Notes under the pieces: generated by a model
Databases searched by the model: none
Told to the model about the DNA's origin: nothing
The model's input: only the letters and a program-made list of their open reading frames with translations
Made by a program: the position numbers and the translations under genes
In this document: piece by piece, positions 7,394 through 16,706 of the stretch
Layout: each line of letters starts with the position of its first letter
Numbering within the stretch: the first letter of the stretch is position 1
Assembly (NCBI GenBank): GCA_009780245.1
Contig: WRAJ01000013.1
Span: 1 to 51,520 of the forward strand
Reading direction: 5' to 3'
Source of the DNA: Turicibacter sp.
Lineage (GTDB): Bacteria; Bacillota_I; Bacilli_A; MOL361; Turicibacteraceae
DNA length: 51,520 nt

Positions 7394-9019
7394 ATGTTAA
7401 AAGATTTAAACTTTGATTCACTAGTGAATCCTTATCCAAGAACAAGAAATCCGATTTATGCGCAAAACGGAATGGTTGCGACCAGCCAGCCGTTAGCAGC
7501 AAATGCCGGGCTTGAAATTTTGAAAAAGGGCGGGAATGCAGTCGATGCTGCTGTGGCAACGGCTGCTGCTTTGACGGTTGTTGAGCCTACTAGTAATGGG
7601 ATTGGCGGCGATGCGTTTGCCATTGTTTGGATGAAGGGTGAAATGCACGGGTTAAATGCATCAGGGCCTGCGCCTAAGTCGATCAGCATTGAAGCGGTAA
7701 AGGCGGCTGGGCATAATAAGATGCCAACGCACGGCTGGACACCTGTAACCGTGCCGGGTGTACCAGGGGCATGGGCGAGCTTAATTGAGAAGTTTGGTGC
7801 TTTGAGTTTGTCGGAAGTTTTGGCCCCTGCTATTAAGTTAGCCGTGGGAGGCTTCCCGGTTTCGCCGGCTGTGAGTTATTACTGGCAAAGAAGTTACGAG
7901 ATTTTTGATAAGAGTGAGCATCGGGCCGAGCTTGATGAGTGGTTTGCGACGTTCGCGCCAGACGGTTATGCGCCTGAGCCAGGTGAGCTATTCTTTTCGG
8001 TGAACCATGCGAAGACGTTGCGTGAAATCGGTCAGACGGAGGGGAAAAGTTTTTACGAAGGGGAGTTAGCTAAGAAGATGGTTGCGGCTTCTTCTGCGGC
8101 TGGTGGTTATTTGAGCTTTGATGATTTAGCTTCTTTTAAGCCTGAATGGGTGAAGCCGATCAGCGTTAATTATCGCGGCTATGACGTCTGGGAGATTCCG
8201 CCTAATGGGCAAGGGATTGTGGCTCTAATGGCTTTGAATACGTTGAAAGGTTATTCATTTAAAGAGAAAGAGTCGGTTGAAACTTATCATTTACAATTTG
8301 AAGCGATGAAGCGTGCGTTTCTTTCTGGTAAGCATTATATCACGGATTTATCGAAGATGGGGGTGGCTGTGGATGATCTTTTGAGCGAGGAATTTGCTAG
8401 TTTGCAGCGCAACAAAATTGGTGATAGGGCGAGTGATGTGGAGCCGGATCTGGTTCCTGCGAAAAGCGGGACGGTTTATTTAGCAACAGCCGATAAAGAC
8501 GGTAATATGGTGTCGTATATCCAGAGCAATTACATGGGATTCGGGTCTGGGGTGGTGGTGCCTGGTACGGGTATTGCGATGCAGAATCGCGGCCATGATT
8601 TCTCGCTAGACGAGTCGGCTGCGAATCGTCTTGAGGGTGGAAAGAAAAGCTATCACACCATTATTCCCGGGTTTTTAACAAAAGCCGGTCAGGCCGTTGG
8701 TCCTTTTGGCGTGATGGGCGGGTATATGCAACCGCAAGGCCACGTGCAAGTGGTGATGAATACGGTTGATTTTCATTTAAATCCGCAGGCTGTTTTAAGC
8801 GCGCCTCGTTGGCAATGGGTGGAGGGGAAATCGTTTATTATAGAGAAGGAGTTCCCGACTTGGATCGCCAAGCAGCTTTTGGCTCGTGGGCATGATGTGA
8901 AAGTGGAGCTCGAGTCCGGTGCGTTTGGGCGCGGGCAGATCATTTGGCGAGATGCTGAAAGTGGCGTTCTGATCGGTGGAACCGAGGATCGCTGCGACGG
9001 GTTTGTTGCGCATTATTAA
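7394..9019 (+). CDS. gamma-glutamyltransferase family protein (YwrD-like)
   Basis: A 541-residue Ntn-hydrolase that would self-cleave before Thr360 (SGTVYLATADKDGN), the usual nucleophile of the family. The N-terminal GMVATSQPLAANAGLEILKKGGNAVDAA-type region and TSNGIGGDAF are typical of gamma-glutamyltransferases. No signal peptide is visible, which fits the YwrD-like subgroup better than exported Ggt. Start chosen at ATG 7394, 9 bases after AAGGAG; the upstream ATG at 7328 lies in the promoter. The substrate cannot be told from the sequence. Divergent from a peptide-binding lipoprotein, so a shared role in peptide use is possible. Confidence 0.88.
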   Translation: MLKDLNFDSLVNPYPRTRNPIYAQNGMVATSQPLAANAGLEILKKGGNAVDAAVATAAALTVVEPTSNGIGGDAFAIVWMKGEMHGLNASGPAPKSISIEAVKAAGHNKMPTHGWTPVTVPGVPGAWASLIEKFGALSLSEVLAPAIKLAVGGFPVSPAVSYYWQRSYEIFDKSEHRAELDEWFATFAPDGYAPEPGELFFSVNHAKTLREIGQTEGKSFYEGELAKKMVAASSAAGGYLSFDDLASFKPEWVKPISVNYRGYDVWEIPPNGQGIVALMALNTLKGYSFKEKESVETYHLQFEAMKRAFLSGKHYITDLSKMGVAVDDLLSEEFASLQRNKIGDRASDVEPDLVPAKSGTVYLATADKDGNMVSYIQSNYMGFGSGVVVPGTGIAMQNRGHDFSLDESAANRLEGGKKSYHTIIPGFLTKAGQAVGPFGVMGGYMQPQGHVQVVMNTVDFHLNPQAVLSAPRWQWVEGKSFIIEKEFPTWIAKQLLARGHDVKVELESGAFGRGQIIWRDAESGVLIGGTEDRCDGFVAHY

Positions 9020-9102
9020 TTTGTTTGAGCTGCAACCCTAAAATCAAGCACACAAAAATAATCAAGCGACGGCAACACAAAGCCATCACTCACCCCAAAA
9101 CA

Positions 9103-9146
9103 AAACGGATGCCTCACTAATGACAACATTAGCAAGGTATCCGTTT
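9103..9146. terminator. long stem-loop, possible bidirectional terminator
   Basis: Arms ACGGATGCCT (9105-9114) and AGGTATCCGT (9135-9144) plus an inner perfect CTAATG/CATTAG stem with an ACAA loop make an almost continuous stem. T-runs are weak (TTT on plus, interrupted on minus). It lies 84 bases after the gamma-glutamyltransferase stop. The rest of 9020-9222 shows no gene. Confidence 0.5.
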
Positions 9147-9222
9147 CACACAATTCGCAATATTTACAGGGTTTCCCACGTCTGCTTACCCGGGTTGCGC
9201 TCATTTGCTTAGGCCAACCCAT

Positions 9223-9251
9223 CAAAAAACTGCCTCACCGTGGCAAGGCAG
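9223..9251 (-). terminator. intrinsic terminator of rpoE
   Basis: CTGCCT (9230-9235)/AGGCAG (9246-9251) stem with complementary inner bases, followed on the minus strand by a six-T run. Confidence 0.8.
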
Positions 9252-9260
9252 CTCCCGTTT

Positions 9261-9794
9261 TTAGTCTAATTCTTCTTCTTTATAGATCGATAGCCCCGCG
9301 TGCTCGTCGGCTTCTTTTTCCTTCACTTCTGCGTCGCTGTCATCGCCGTAATCGTCGGCAACGGTTACTTCTTCCTCGTCGCTTGGCTCATCTGCGCCTT
9401 TCTCGACTTCTTCAGCATCGTCATCATCATCATCATCTTCATCCAAAATAGCGCTGATCGGTGCCACACCAGCAGGCGCGTCGTCACCAAGCAACGGCGT
9501 CGCTACTTCTTCTGTGTCAAATCCGAGCTCGTACGTGTCGTAATCCGCCGTGTCAAACGATTGCCTAGCCTTCAAATCCCACATGTCATCACCGAGCACA
9601 ACAAATTTACCCGATAACGATAAATCCGTGTAAAGCTGTGCAATGCGAGCGTCCTTATCCTCATCGTCTAACGCAATTCCCATTAACTCAAAAACTTCCT
9701 TCGCGATCTTTGAAAATTTCTGTGGTTTAATCTTTCTTTTGATCAGCATCTCTGCTGCTTCTAACATCGACATTTCTGCCTTAATTTTAGCCAT
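9261..9794 (-). CDS. rpoE: DNA-directed RNA polymerase subunit delta
   Basis: The 177-residue protein has the folded N-terminal domain of RNA polymerase delta (about 1-90, including LYTDLSLSGKFVVLGDDMWDLKAR) and a long, very acidic, disordered C-terminal half rich in Asp/Glu. Delta displaces nucleic acids from Firmicutes RNA polymerase and tunes promoter selectivity. The acidic tail includes a run of at least seven Asp residues encoded by a GAT/GAC repeat (about 9417-9441 on the plus strand), a site prone to length change. It follows argS on the same strand and ends at its own terminator. Confidence 0.95.
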   Translation of the reverse strand: MAKIKAEMSMLEAAEMLIKRKIKPQKFSKIAKEVFELMGIALDDEDKDARIAQLYTDLSLSGKFVVLGDDMWDLKARQSFDTADYDTYELGFDTEEVATPLLGDDAPAGVAPISAILDEDDDDDDDAEEVEKGADEPSDEEEVTVADDYGDDSDAEVKEKEADEHAGLSIYKEEELD

Positions 9795-9858
9795 GATTCA
9801 TCTCTCCCTCGATTGGTCGTGTTCTATTATAAACGATCACTAATAATAACGCAACTCC

Positions 9859-11517
9859 CTACATACTCTCCGGCGCCGAAACACCAATTAACGCCAACGC
9901 ATTGCTAATCGTAATACGCAACGCACGCACTAACGCCAAGCGCTCGCATGTTCCCTCAGTATCATCGCTATCAATGAACTTCTTCGCCCCGTATAAACTG
10001 TGAAAGGCCGATACAAGATCATGAACATAATTCACAACCAGATGAGGTTTACGCTTAACGGCTGCGTCAGCAATAACCGCGGTAAAATCACCCATGCGTT
10101 TAATCACATCTAGCTCTTTCTCGTGGGTAAGGTGTGCGTATTCGTCAAGCTCAGCCGGGACAAACCCCTGCTCAGCCCCGCGCGTCAGTAACGTACAAGC
10201 TCTCGCATGCGCGTACTGCACGTAATAAACCGGGTTCTCGTTCGAACGCTTCGTCGCTAAATCTAAATCAAAATCCATGGTAGATTCCGCACTGCGACTA
10301 GCGAAGAAGTAGCGCGTGGCATCAAGACCAACGTCTTCAACAAGCTCTCGCATCGTCACGGCTTTACCCGTACGTTTTGACATCTTAAACTCTTTGCCGT
10401 CCTTAATTAAACGCACCATCTGCACGATATCAACCTCAAGCAAATTCTCAGCGTGCCCTAATGCTTGCAAACCAGCCTTCATACGCGGAATATAGCCGTG
10501 ATGATCAGCGCCCCATAAATTAACTAGCTGATCAAAGCCGCGTCTAATTTTCTCAATGTGATTCGCAATATCAGGCGTTAAATAAGTAAACGTGCCGTCT
10601 GACTTTTTAAGTACACGGTCTTTATCATCGCCAAAATCAGTCGAACGCAACCATTTCGCCCCGTCTTGTTCATAGATATAGCCAGCCTCTTCCAAAAGAG
10701 CAACGGCTTCGCTCACAAGGTTGTTGTCATAAAGCGATTGCTCACTCACGTAAACATCAAACACAACACCGAAATCAGCTAGATCTTTTTTAATCTTTCC
10801 AAGCTCAAACGCAAGTGACAGTTCACGCAACTCCGCATAGTGCTCGTCAAATTTATTGACAAAACGATCCCCGTATTTCTCGACTAACTCTTGACCCAAT
10901 CCACGAATATCCGCTCCCTGATAACCATCTTCAGGGAATTCAACCTCTTCACCTAACGTCTCCAGATAACGCGCGTATACCGATAAAACAAGATTATTAA
11001 TCTGATTCCCAGCGTCGTTCACGTAATATTCTTGCACAACGTCGTAACCAGCTGCCTCTAAAATACTGCACACCGAATCACCGATCGCCGCACAACGCGC
11101 ATGCCCCAAATGTAAATCCCCGGTCGGATTCGCAGAAACGTACTCCACATTATATTTTAAACCCTTTCCTGCTTGCGACCTTCCATACTTGTCCCCTTCG
11201 GTCATGATCTGGTTAATGACTTTCGTTAATACCGCTTTGTTAATAAAGAAATTGATAAATCCTGGCCCAGCGATCTCAGCCTTTTCAATCTTAGCGGCAG
11301 ACTTGTCTAAATGTTCAATGATTTCTTCAGCAACCAGTCGCGGGTTCTTCTTAGCCACACGCGCCAATTGCATCGCTGCGTTCGTAGCAAAGTCGCCGTG
11401 CGCCACATCCTTTGTGTTCTCAAGTCCAGCTTCAAAATCAGCTTCAAGTTCATACCCCGCCTTCAACAAGGCCTTTTTAATTTCATCTTTAATAGTCTGT
11501 TTAATTTGTCCTAACAT
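9859..11517 (-). CDS. argS: arginyl-tRNA synthetase
   Basis: The 552-residue class I enzyme charges tRNA-Arg. The additional N-terminal tRNA-contacting domain (about 1-115), the HIGH-type motif in ANPTGDLHLGHAR (about 133-145) and the KMSKR signature (FKMSKRTGKAV) are present, and the C-terminal anticodon-binding domain ends in ALALIGVSAPESM, as usual. The ATG overlaps the end of the DUF1934 gene by 7 bases, so the two are translationally coupled. Gene order asnS-DUF1934-argS-rpoE suggests one transcription unit; the DUF1934-argS-rpoE part is conserved in many Bacilli. Confidence 0.97.
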   Translation of the reverse strand: MLGQIKQTIKDEIKKALLKAGYELEADFEAGLENTKDVAHGDFATNAAMQLARVAKKNPRLVAEEIIEHLDKSAAKIEKAEIAGPGFINFFINKAVLTKVINQIMTEGDKYGRSQAGKGLKYNVEYVSANPTGDLHLGHARCAAIGDSVCSILEAAGYDVVQEYYVNDAGNQINNLVLSVYARYLETLGEEVEFPEDGYQGADIRGLGQELVEKYGDRFVNKFDEHYAELRELSLAFELGKIKKDLADFGVVFDVYVSEQSLYDNNLVSEAVALLEEAGYIYEQDGAKWLRSTDFGDDKDRVLKKSDGTFTYLTPDIANHIEKIRRGFDQLVNLWGADHHGYIPRMKAGLQALGHAENLLEVDIVQMVRLIKDGKEFKMSKRTGKAVTMRELVEDVGLDATRYFFASRSAESTMDFDLDLATKRSNENPVYYVQYAHARACTLLTRGAEQGFVPAELDEYAHLTHEKELDVIKRMGDFTAVIADAAVKRKPHLVVNYVHDLVSAFHSLYGAKKFIDSDDTEGTCERLALVRALRITISNALALIGVSAPESM

Positions 11518-11948
11518 GAAATAACCTCCTCCTTTTCTGTAATCGTAATGTTTAATAAATAAGTCCCGGTTTTCTCTCCGCCGGTATATAAATCATAACC
11601 TAATGCTAATAAATAATCGCCATTCGTCTTTAAAGTGAACGCATATTTGAACGTTCTGATCTTAGTGTCCATATGACCAAACGGTGTTTTCATATAGCCC
11701 TCTGTTTTCGCATCTCGCTGATGGCTTTGCTCGATGACAATGGGGCCGTTACGTCGCATACGTAAAGTATCGCTCTCAATTTCGAAGCGGCATTTGGTGA
11801 TCTCACCGTCTTCCTCGTTGTGCTCGTCGTAGAAAAGGAACCATCTCCCGTCTTTTTCGACGAACTTTGCATCCGCTTCATACGATGTTTTCATGCGCTC
11901 GTTGCCCTGAACGATGTGCATGGTGAAACGAATCCTAGAATTTTGCAT
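11511..11948 (-). CDS. DUF1934 domain-containing protein (YwiB-like)
   Basis: A 145-residue protein of the DUF1934/YwiB family, predicted beta-barrel (calycin-like), of unknown function. Alternating beta-strand patterning and the family-like ending [12 protein letters not shown] can be seen. Start at ATG 11948, which overlaps asnS by 14 bases and has AAGGA upstream; a longer frame to 11981 lacks support. It is sandwiched between asnS and argS with overlaps on both sides. YwiB also lies next to argS and rpoE in B. subtilis, which supports the assignment. Confidence 0.85.
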   Translation of the reverse strand: MQNSRIRFTMHIVQGNERMKTSYEADAKFVEKDGRWFLFYDEHNEEDGEITKCRFEIESDTLRMRRNGPIVIEQSHQRDAKTEGYMKTPFGHMDTKIRTFKYAFTLKTNGDYLLALGYDLYTGGEKTGTYLLNITITEKEEVISC

Positions 11949-13287
11949 TGTTTGGTGTCCTTGGGAATGGAATGACGTCACGGATGTTCTCCACGCCTGT
12001 GAGGTACATGATCATTCGCTCAAAGCCGAGGCCGTAACCGGCATGCTCAACCCCGCCGTAGCGCCTTAAATCTAGATACCAATCAAGCTCGTCTTTTGGC
12101 ACGTCCATCTCGTCCATCCGCGCTTCTAGCACATCTAGACGCTCTTCCCGCTGCGAACCGCCGATTAACTCCCCAATGCCGGGCACAAGCAAGTCCATCG
12201 CCGCGACCGTTTTCCCATCTTCATTCATCCGCATATAAAACGCCTTAATGTCTTTCGGATAATCGGTCACAAACACCGGCCCCTTGACATGTTCATCCGT
12301 GAGGTAACGCTCGTGCTCCGTCGACAAATCAATGCCCCAAGACACCGGGTTGTCAAACTTCTTGCCAGATGCAAGCAAAATCTCGATCGCTTCCGTGTAT
12401 GTGATCCGTTTAAAATCAGCCGCAACCAGCTCTTGCATCCGCCCCAAAATACCTTTGTCAACAAACTTGTCAAAGAAGACCATTTCCTCTGGGGCATGTT
12501 CAAGCACATAGCTAATAATATATGTGACCATTTGCTCGGCGAGTGCCATGTTATCGTCCAGATCAGCGAAGGCAATCTCTGGCTCAATCATCCAAAACTC
12601 AGCCGCATGGCGTGTTGTGTGCGAGTTTTCCGCTCTAAAAGTTGGTCCGAACGTATAAACATCCCGGAATGTCAAGGCATAAGCCTCAACGTTAAGCTGT
12701 CCCGTTACCGCTAAATTAACCGGCTTGCCAAAGAAATCTTTTTTCTCATCGGTGGTCACTTGGAACATTTCACCGGCACCTTCACCGTCACTTGCTGTGA
12801 TTAATGGCGTGTGCACGTAGACGAAATGACGATCTTGAAAGAAGCTGTGAATCGCATGTGCCGCAAGCGACCTGACACGGAACACCGCTGAGAACAGGTT
12901 CGTCCGCGGCCGCAAGTGCGCGACGTCGCGTAAAAACTCCCGCGTGTGCCGCTTTGGCTGAATCGGATAATCCTCTGGGCAATCGCCCACCACTTCAGCA
13001 TGCGTGGCTTGAATTTCAATTGGTTGCGCGTCTTTGCCCGTTGCTACTACTTTACCCGTGACAACAACGGCAGCGCCGACACCGAATTTCTGGACTTCTT
13101 TAAAGTTACTTAGCGCCTCTTCTGAATAAACCACTTGTAACGTCTCGAAAAACGAGCCGTCGTTAACCATTAAAAAACCGAATGATTTTTGAGCGCGATT
13201 ATTCCGGATCCAACCATTAATTGTAACTTCCTGATCAATGTATGTTTCTTTGTTTCTAAACAGTTGCCGAACAACGGTTTTTTCCAT
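11935..13287 (-). CDS. asnS: asparaginyl-tRNA synthetase
   Basis: The 450-residue class IIb synthetase charges tRNA-Asn. The N-terminal OB-fold anticodon-binding domain (about 14-100; [19 protein letters not shown]) is followed by the catalytic core with motif 2 ([21 protein letters not shown]) and motif 3 ([15 protein letters not shown]) near the C-terminus. Start at ATG 13287, 6 bases after GAGGTG; a GTG three codons upstream lies within the ribosome-binding site. First gene of the asnS-DUF1934-argS-rpoE group. Confidence 0.96.
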   Translation of the reverse strand: MEKTVVRQLFRNKETYIDQEVTINGWIRNNRAQKSFGFLMVNDGSFFETLQVVYSEEALSNFKEVQKFGVGAAVVVTGKVVATGKDAQPIEIQATHAEVVGDCPEDYPIQPKRHTREFLRDVAHLRPRTNLFSAVFRVRSLAAHAIHSFFQDRHFVYVHTPLITASDGEGAGEMFQVTTDEKKDFFGKPVNLAVTGQLNVEAYALTFRDVYTFGPTFRAENSHTTRHAAEFWMIEPEIAFADLDDNMALAEQMVTYIISYVLEHAPEEMVFFDKFVDKGILGRMQELVAADFKRITYTEAIEILLASGKKFDNPVSWGIDLSTEHERYLTDEHVKGPVFVTDYPKDIKAFYMRMNEDGKTVAAMDLLVPGIGELIGGSQREERLDVLEARMDEMDVPKDELDWYLDLRRYGGVEHAGYGLGFERMIMYLTGVENIRDVIPFPRTPNNAKF

Positions 13288-13313
13288 CCTAATCACCTCA
13301 TCTAGTATAAATA

Positions 13314-13339
13314 AAAAGCCTATGACATCATAGACTTTT
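13314..13339 (-). terminator. intrinsic terminator after the Yip1-like gene
   Basis: AAAAG-c-CTATGA-CA-TCATAG-a-CTTTT is almost perfectly symmetrical. On the minus strand it is followed by TTTTTATTT, and it separates the upstream membrane-protein gene from asnS. Confidence 0.75.
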
Positions 13340-13386
13340 AAGTATCTCGTTATTATAACATTTTAGCATGTGTTTATCAACTGATA

Positions 13387-14154
13387 TTACCAGAAAAAGC
13401 TACCCATCATGTCTGCGAAAGCATTGCTCATACGTGCATTCAACCACAACACGACAATCGCCATAATGATCACTTGTGTGATGAAGGTGATGTACAACGT
13501 TTTATTCGGTGTTTCATTAAAGATGTCACGGTTCACAAAGAAGTGGAGAATGAGCGGTAATACCAAAGACACCGCCATCGGGATCAACCATAACGACAAC
13601 CCAATAAAGCCAAATGCGGCAGCAACTAAGAAGAGCAAACTTGCTGGAATCGTAATGGCCGCCACTTTTTGGAAGAGCTTATGTAGATCAACGGCACGCT
13701 CGCTTTTTAAAAGCTTTGTGATTAAGAACGGTGTGAACATCATCAGTGCAAACCAAGCGGTAGAAATAAGGAGGCTATCTAAGAATAAAGAACCCCAGTT
13801 TACTTCAGACAAGATCTCTGCTCGAATGAAACGGATGTCCTCTGAACTTGGCATCCCGAACGTCCCCATAAAGCCAACCATCGAATTGATGACCGCGTTC
13901 ACCATGCTGCGTGTGAAAGACCACAACGAGACGAATAAGGTAAGGGGAAGAAGAGCTGTCACGATCGCGGCTTCTTTGCTTTCTAGTGCACTAAGCCTTA
14001 AGGTTGTCACAGGTGCTTTTATGAAATTGACCACGTAGTCCGACGTGCTTTTAAAGAGCACTAAGATTTCTGATTCTTTTTCTGCTTCAACGTTTTCCTC
14101 ATCAACAGGCGCATCTGTTGCTAGTTCTTCGTTTTTGTTTTCAAGTTCTTCCAT
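13387..14154 (-). CDS. Yip1-like multipass membrane protein of unknown function
   Basis: A 255-residue protein with an acidic cytoplasmic N-terminus (about 1-30) and five hydrophobic segments at roughly 65-90, 120-140, 165-190, 192-212 and 223-242. The arrangement resembles Yip1/YIP1-domain proteins, but no diagnostic motif was identified, so the family label is tentative. It lies 17 bases downstream of the permuted papain-like gene on the same strand, so the two probably share a transcript. Confidence 0.6.
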   Translation of the reverse strand: MEELENKNEELATDAPVDEENVEAEKESEILVLFKSTSDYVVNFIKAPVTTLRLSALESKEAAIVTALLPLTLFVSLWSFTRSMVNAVINSMVGFMGTFGMPSSEDIRFIRAEILSEVNWGSLFLDSLLISTAWFALMMFTPFLITKLLKSERAVDLHKLFQKVAAITIPASLLFLVAAAFGFIGLSLWLIPMAVSLVLPLILHFFVNRDIFNETPNKTLYITFITQVIIMAIVVLWLNARMSNAFADMMGSFFW

Positions 14155-14171
14155 TAAAAAAACTCCTTTTA

Positions 14172-14888
14172 TTATCCAGATCTCTCGTCTTGGAATAATC
14201 TTTCAGAAATGTATTTTCGTGAACGGTTTAAATAGGTCGTTCCTGTTCGAAGGGTCATGGTACTAACTTGTGCCACTTTGATGGGAACAAATAACACGCG
14301 AAATGGCATGGTAAACAGTTTGCGGCGCAACAAAATGTCCGTGTCTCGTTCGTTAGACGCAGCAGAGCCCGCTATGGTTAAATAATCAGATAGTAAACCT
14401 TGATATTCCACTTTTAAGTTAAGGTGATTCACTAAGTCGGTCGGTTGTACCAAATGAGAAGGAAAATCGTTTGGTAGTAAGCCCACTTCTTGCAACACCT
14501 TTGCCACAAATTGCGAGCAAAAATAAGCGTGCTTTCTTTCGATTTTGAAATCAAATTTTGCACCAAATAAGCCAAGGAAATTATACTTATATTTGATTTG
14601 GTTGGCTTCAATTTCTGCCACACGATCACGCATTTTGCGATACTGCTCAGGCGTTGCATCAAGGCTTAATAATTGACATTGCGCCTCTTTAAAAACCCCA
14701 GCATCAAGTCGCTCGTGCGAGAACCCACCAATCAACGGATCATCCGCATGGATACGCCCGAAGCTATAGGTGTATTCTAAGCGCTCATCAAAGGCTAATG
14801 ATGCGTGATTGTATGGCTTTTTTGTACAAAATTTCAATACTTTAGTCAGTGTTGATGTTGTTTGTGTCAGTAAAATATAAACACGCAT
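14172..14888 (-). CDS. permuted papain-like (YiiX/NlpC-P60-type) hydrolase
   Basis: A 238-residue protein with the circularly permuted NlpC/P60 layout: a conserved His in YNHASLAFD (about residue 28) comes first and the candidate nucleophile Cys in AYFCSQFVAKVLQ (about residue 123) second. Family members cleave amide or ester bonds in cell-wall peptides or lipids; the substrate here is unknown. There is no clear signal peptide. An extended -10 element lies about 75 bases upstream. Confidence 0.7.
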   Translation of the reverse strand: MRVYILLTQTTSTLTKVLKFCTKKPYNHASLAFDERLEYTYSFGRIHADDPLIGGFSHERLDAGVFKEAQCQLLSLDATPEQYRKMRDRVAEIEANQIKYKYNFLGLFGAKFDFKIERKHAYFCSQFVAKVLQEVGLLPNDFPSHLVQPTDLVNHLNLKVEYQGLLSDYLTIAGSAASNERDTDILLRRKLFTMPFRVLFVPIKVAQVSTMTLRTGTTYLNRSRKYISERLFQDERSG

Positions 14889-14961
14889 AAAGATGCGCCC
14901 TCCTTGTGTACAGAAGCAGATGGCAAGGTGTGAAGATTTGCTACTTTAATTTCTTTAAGCC

Positions 14962-14970
14962 ATTATAGCA
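14962..14970 (-). promoter_or_regulatory. extended -10 promoter of the YiiX-like gene
   Basis: On the minus strand TGC-TATAAT is an extended -10 element; no good -35 hexamer is present. The remaining bases up to 15090 show no gene. Confidence 0.45.
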
Positions 14971-15090
14971 AATGAAATCAATTTTGTATAGTTATTTGCT
15001 AAACTTTTTTGGCGATTTTTGTTCTAAAAACTGATGTAACCGAATATCATCCTAAAGACTAATTATTTTTCGGTCGTTGGGGGTTTGAAA

Positions 15091-15425
15091 ATGTAACTGA
15101 TTGAGCGCATTATTTGACCACACCCTTGCTCTTTGCAGTAAGTGTCTTTTTAACGGTATATGCCTTTTTGCCGCAAGTTAGACTTAAAAAAATGCTTGAT
15201 TCTTTGCGAAAAACAGACAAAACATCGGAAATATCACCGGTTGCGACGTGGATGATTGCCATTTCGGCACGTGTCGGGGTGGGGACTTTGGCGGGAACGG
15301 GTTTGGCGATTTACATCGGCGGTCTGGGGACGATTTTTTGTTATATTTTGGGTGTTAGGTGGATGTTGGTTTGTAAGCCTTTACTTGTTGTGTCGAAATA
15401 TGCTATACTATTTGCCAAGAGGTGA
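15091..15425 (+). pseudogene. remnant of an AGCS (alanine/glycine:cation) symporter
   Basis: The reading frame from 15114 encodes the N-terminal part of an AGCS-family transporter: ISPVATWMIAISARVGVGTL and AGTGLAIYIGGLGTIFCYIL align with the family signature around RVGTGN and GGPGA. Homology stops about 75 residues in, the expected 450-residue protein is absent, and the start region is broken (ATG TAA at 15091, in-frame TGA at 15102). Two otherwise conserved positions (N of RVGTGN, P of GGPGA) are altered. The tail of the remnant now contains the cinA promoter. Confidence 0.75.
15381..15409 (+). promoter_or_regulatory. probable promoter of cinA
   Basis: TTACTT (15381-15386), 17-bp spacer, TATACT (15404-15409), located inside the decayed symporter remnant and 22 bases before the cinA start. 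Confidence 0.5.
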
Positions 15426-15430
15426 TGAGG

Positions 15431-16651
15431 ATGAATGTGGCAGTTTTAGCGATTGGGAATGAAGTACTGTGTGGGAAGATCGTCGATACGAATGGGGCGT
15501 ATATTTCGCAGAAGGTGGAGCAGGTTGGGGCGAAGGTGGTGCACCGCGAGGTGGTGCTTGATACGATCCCGGATATTGTTTTGGGGCTCAACCACGCGTA
15601 CGAGTATGCTGATTTTGTCATTACGATTGGTGGGCTTGGTCCGACGGTGGATGATTTGACACGTGACGGTGTGGCTGAGTTTTTCGGTGAGGAGCTGGTG
15701 TACGATGAGCACATTCATGCGAACATTGCGCGGATGTTTAAGCAGATGAACCGGGCGATGCCGGATAACAATAAGCGACAGGCGTATCGGTTTGCGGGTG
15801 GCGAGGTCATTGCGAATCCGAATGGCACAGCGCCTGGTTTAGCACTCACAAAAGAGGGAAAGCACGTCTTTTTGCTCCCGGGTCCGCCAAATGAGTTGTT
15901 GCCGATGTTTGATGAGTACGTCTTGCCGATTGTGAAAAATTTGGTCGATGTGCCGTTAGTCACGCGTAGTTATCGTTTATACGGGATCGGTGAATCGCCG
16001 GCTGAGGCAAAGGTGATTCATTTGTATGAGAAGTACCCGTTGCTTGATATCGCCCCTTACGCTTCGATTTCGTATGTGGATTATTTGGTGAGTGCCAAAG
16101 AAACGGACGTGGCGCAAATCGATCGCTTTGAGCAAGATTTTTGGGCGTTAGTCGGGGAACACTATGTGGGCTCTGCCGACGTGCCACTTTGCGAACGGGT
16201 GATGGAAAAGTTACTTGATCAGGATTTAACGATTGCTGTGGCTGAAAGTTGCACGGGCGGGATGTTAGCGGCGCGGCTGATTGATGTGGCGGGCGCTTCC
16301 GGGGCATTTTTGGAGGGACTGGTGGTGTATAGCAACGTATCGAAGCAGTTGCGACTAGGTGTGTCGTCGACCACTTTGGAGACGTTTGGTGCGGTGTCCG
16401 CTGAAGTGTCGGCTGAGATGGCAGCGGGCGTGGCGGCGCAGTCGCGTGCCGATGTGACAGTGTCGATTACCGGTGTGGCGGGGCCTGGTGGTGGATCGGA
16501 AGAGAAGCCGGTAGGCACGGTGTACATCGGGCTTTTGATCGACGGCGAAGTGACGGTGCAGCGATATCATTTCACGGGCTCAAGGGATAAAATCCGTGAG
16601 CGCGCGACCAACCAGGCGTTGTATCTGTTGTTTAAAATTTTATCGGATTAG
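15431..16651 (+). CDS. cinA: competence/damage-inducible protein CinA
   Basis: The 406-residue protein has the N-terminal MoCF-like domain (MNVAVLAIGNEVLCGKIVDTN at 1-21, TIGGLGPTVDDLT) and the C-terminal CinA amidase domain (AVAESCTGGMLAARL; VSITGVAGPGGGSEEKPVGTVY). CinA-family enzymes hydrolyse ADP-ribose/pyridine nucleotides and deamidate NMN. Start at ATG 15431 with AGAGGTGA upstream; in-frame GTG 15422 and ATG 15425 overlap that site. In many Firmicutes cinA precedes recA; here it stands alone between a transporter remnant and a terminator. Confidence 0.95.
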   Translation: MNVAVLAIGNEVLCGKIVDTNGAYISQKVEQVGAKVVHREVVLDTIPDIVLGLNHAYEYADFVITIGGLGPTVDDLTRDGVAEFFGEELVYDEHIHANIARMFKQMNRAMPDNNKRQAYRFAGGEVIANPNGTAPGLALTKEGKHVFLLPGPPNELLPMFDEYVLPIVKNLVDVPLVTRSYRLYGIGESPAEAKVIHLYEKYPLLDIAPYASISYVDYLVSAKETDVAQIDRFEQDFWALVGEHYVGSADVPLCERVMEKLLDQDLTIAVAESCTGGMLAARLIDVAGASGAFLEGLVVYSNVSKQLRLGVSSTTLETFGAVSAEVSAEMAAGVAAQSRADVTVSITGVAGPGGGSEEKPVGTVYIGLLIDGEVTVQRYHFTGSRDKIRERATNQALYLLFKILSD

Positions 16652-16661
16652 TATAAGAATA

Positions 16662-16701
16662 AATCCTCCTAGCGCGTCTTGATGTGCTTAGGAGGATTTT
16701 T
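16662..16701 (+). terminator. intrinsic terminator after cinA
   Basis: Arms AATCCTCCTA (16662-16671) and TAGGAGGATT (16689-16698), then a T-run. Convergent with the LysM gene, so it may serve both strands. Confidence 0.85.
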
Positions 16702-16706
16702 GCGGC

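Noticed and set aside
9300..9617. 105-codon frame opposite rpoE, rich in Ile/Val/Phe
   Set aside because: It is the shadow of the acidic Asp/Glu repeat region of rpoE.
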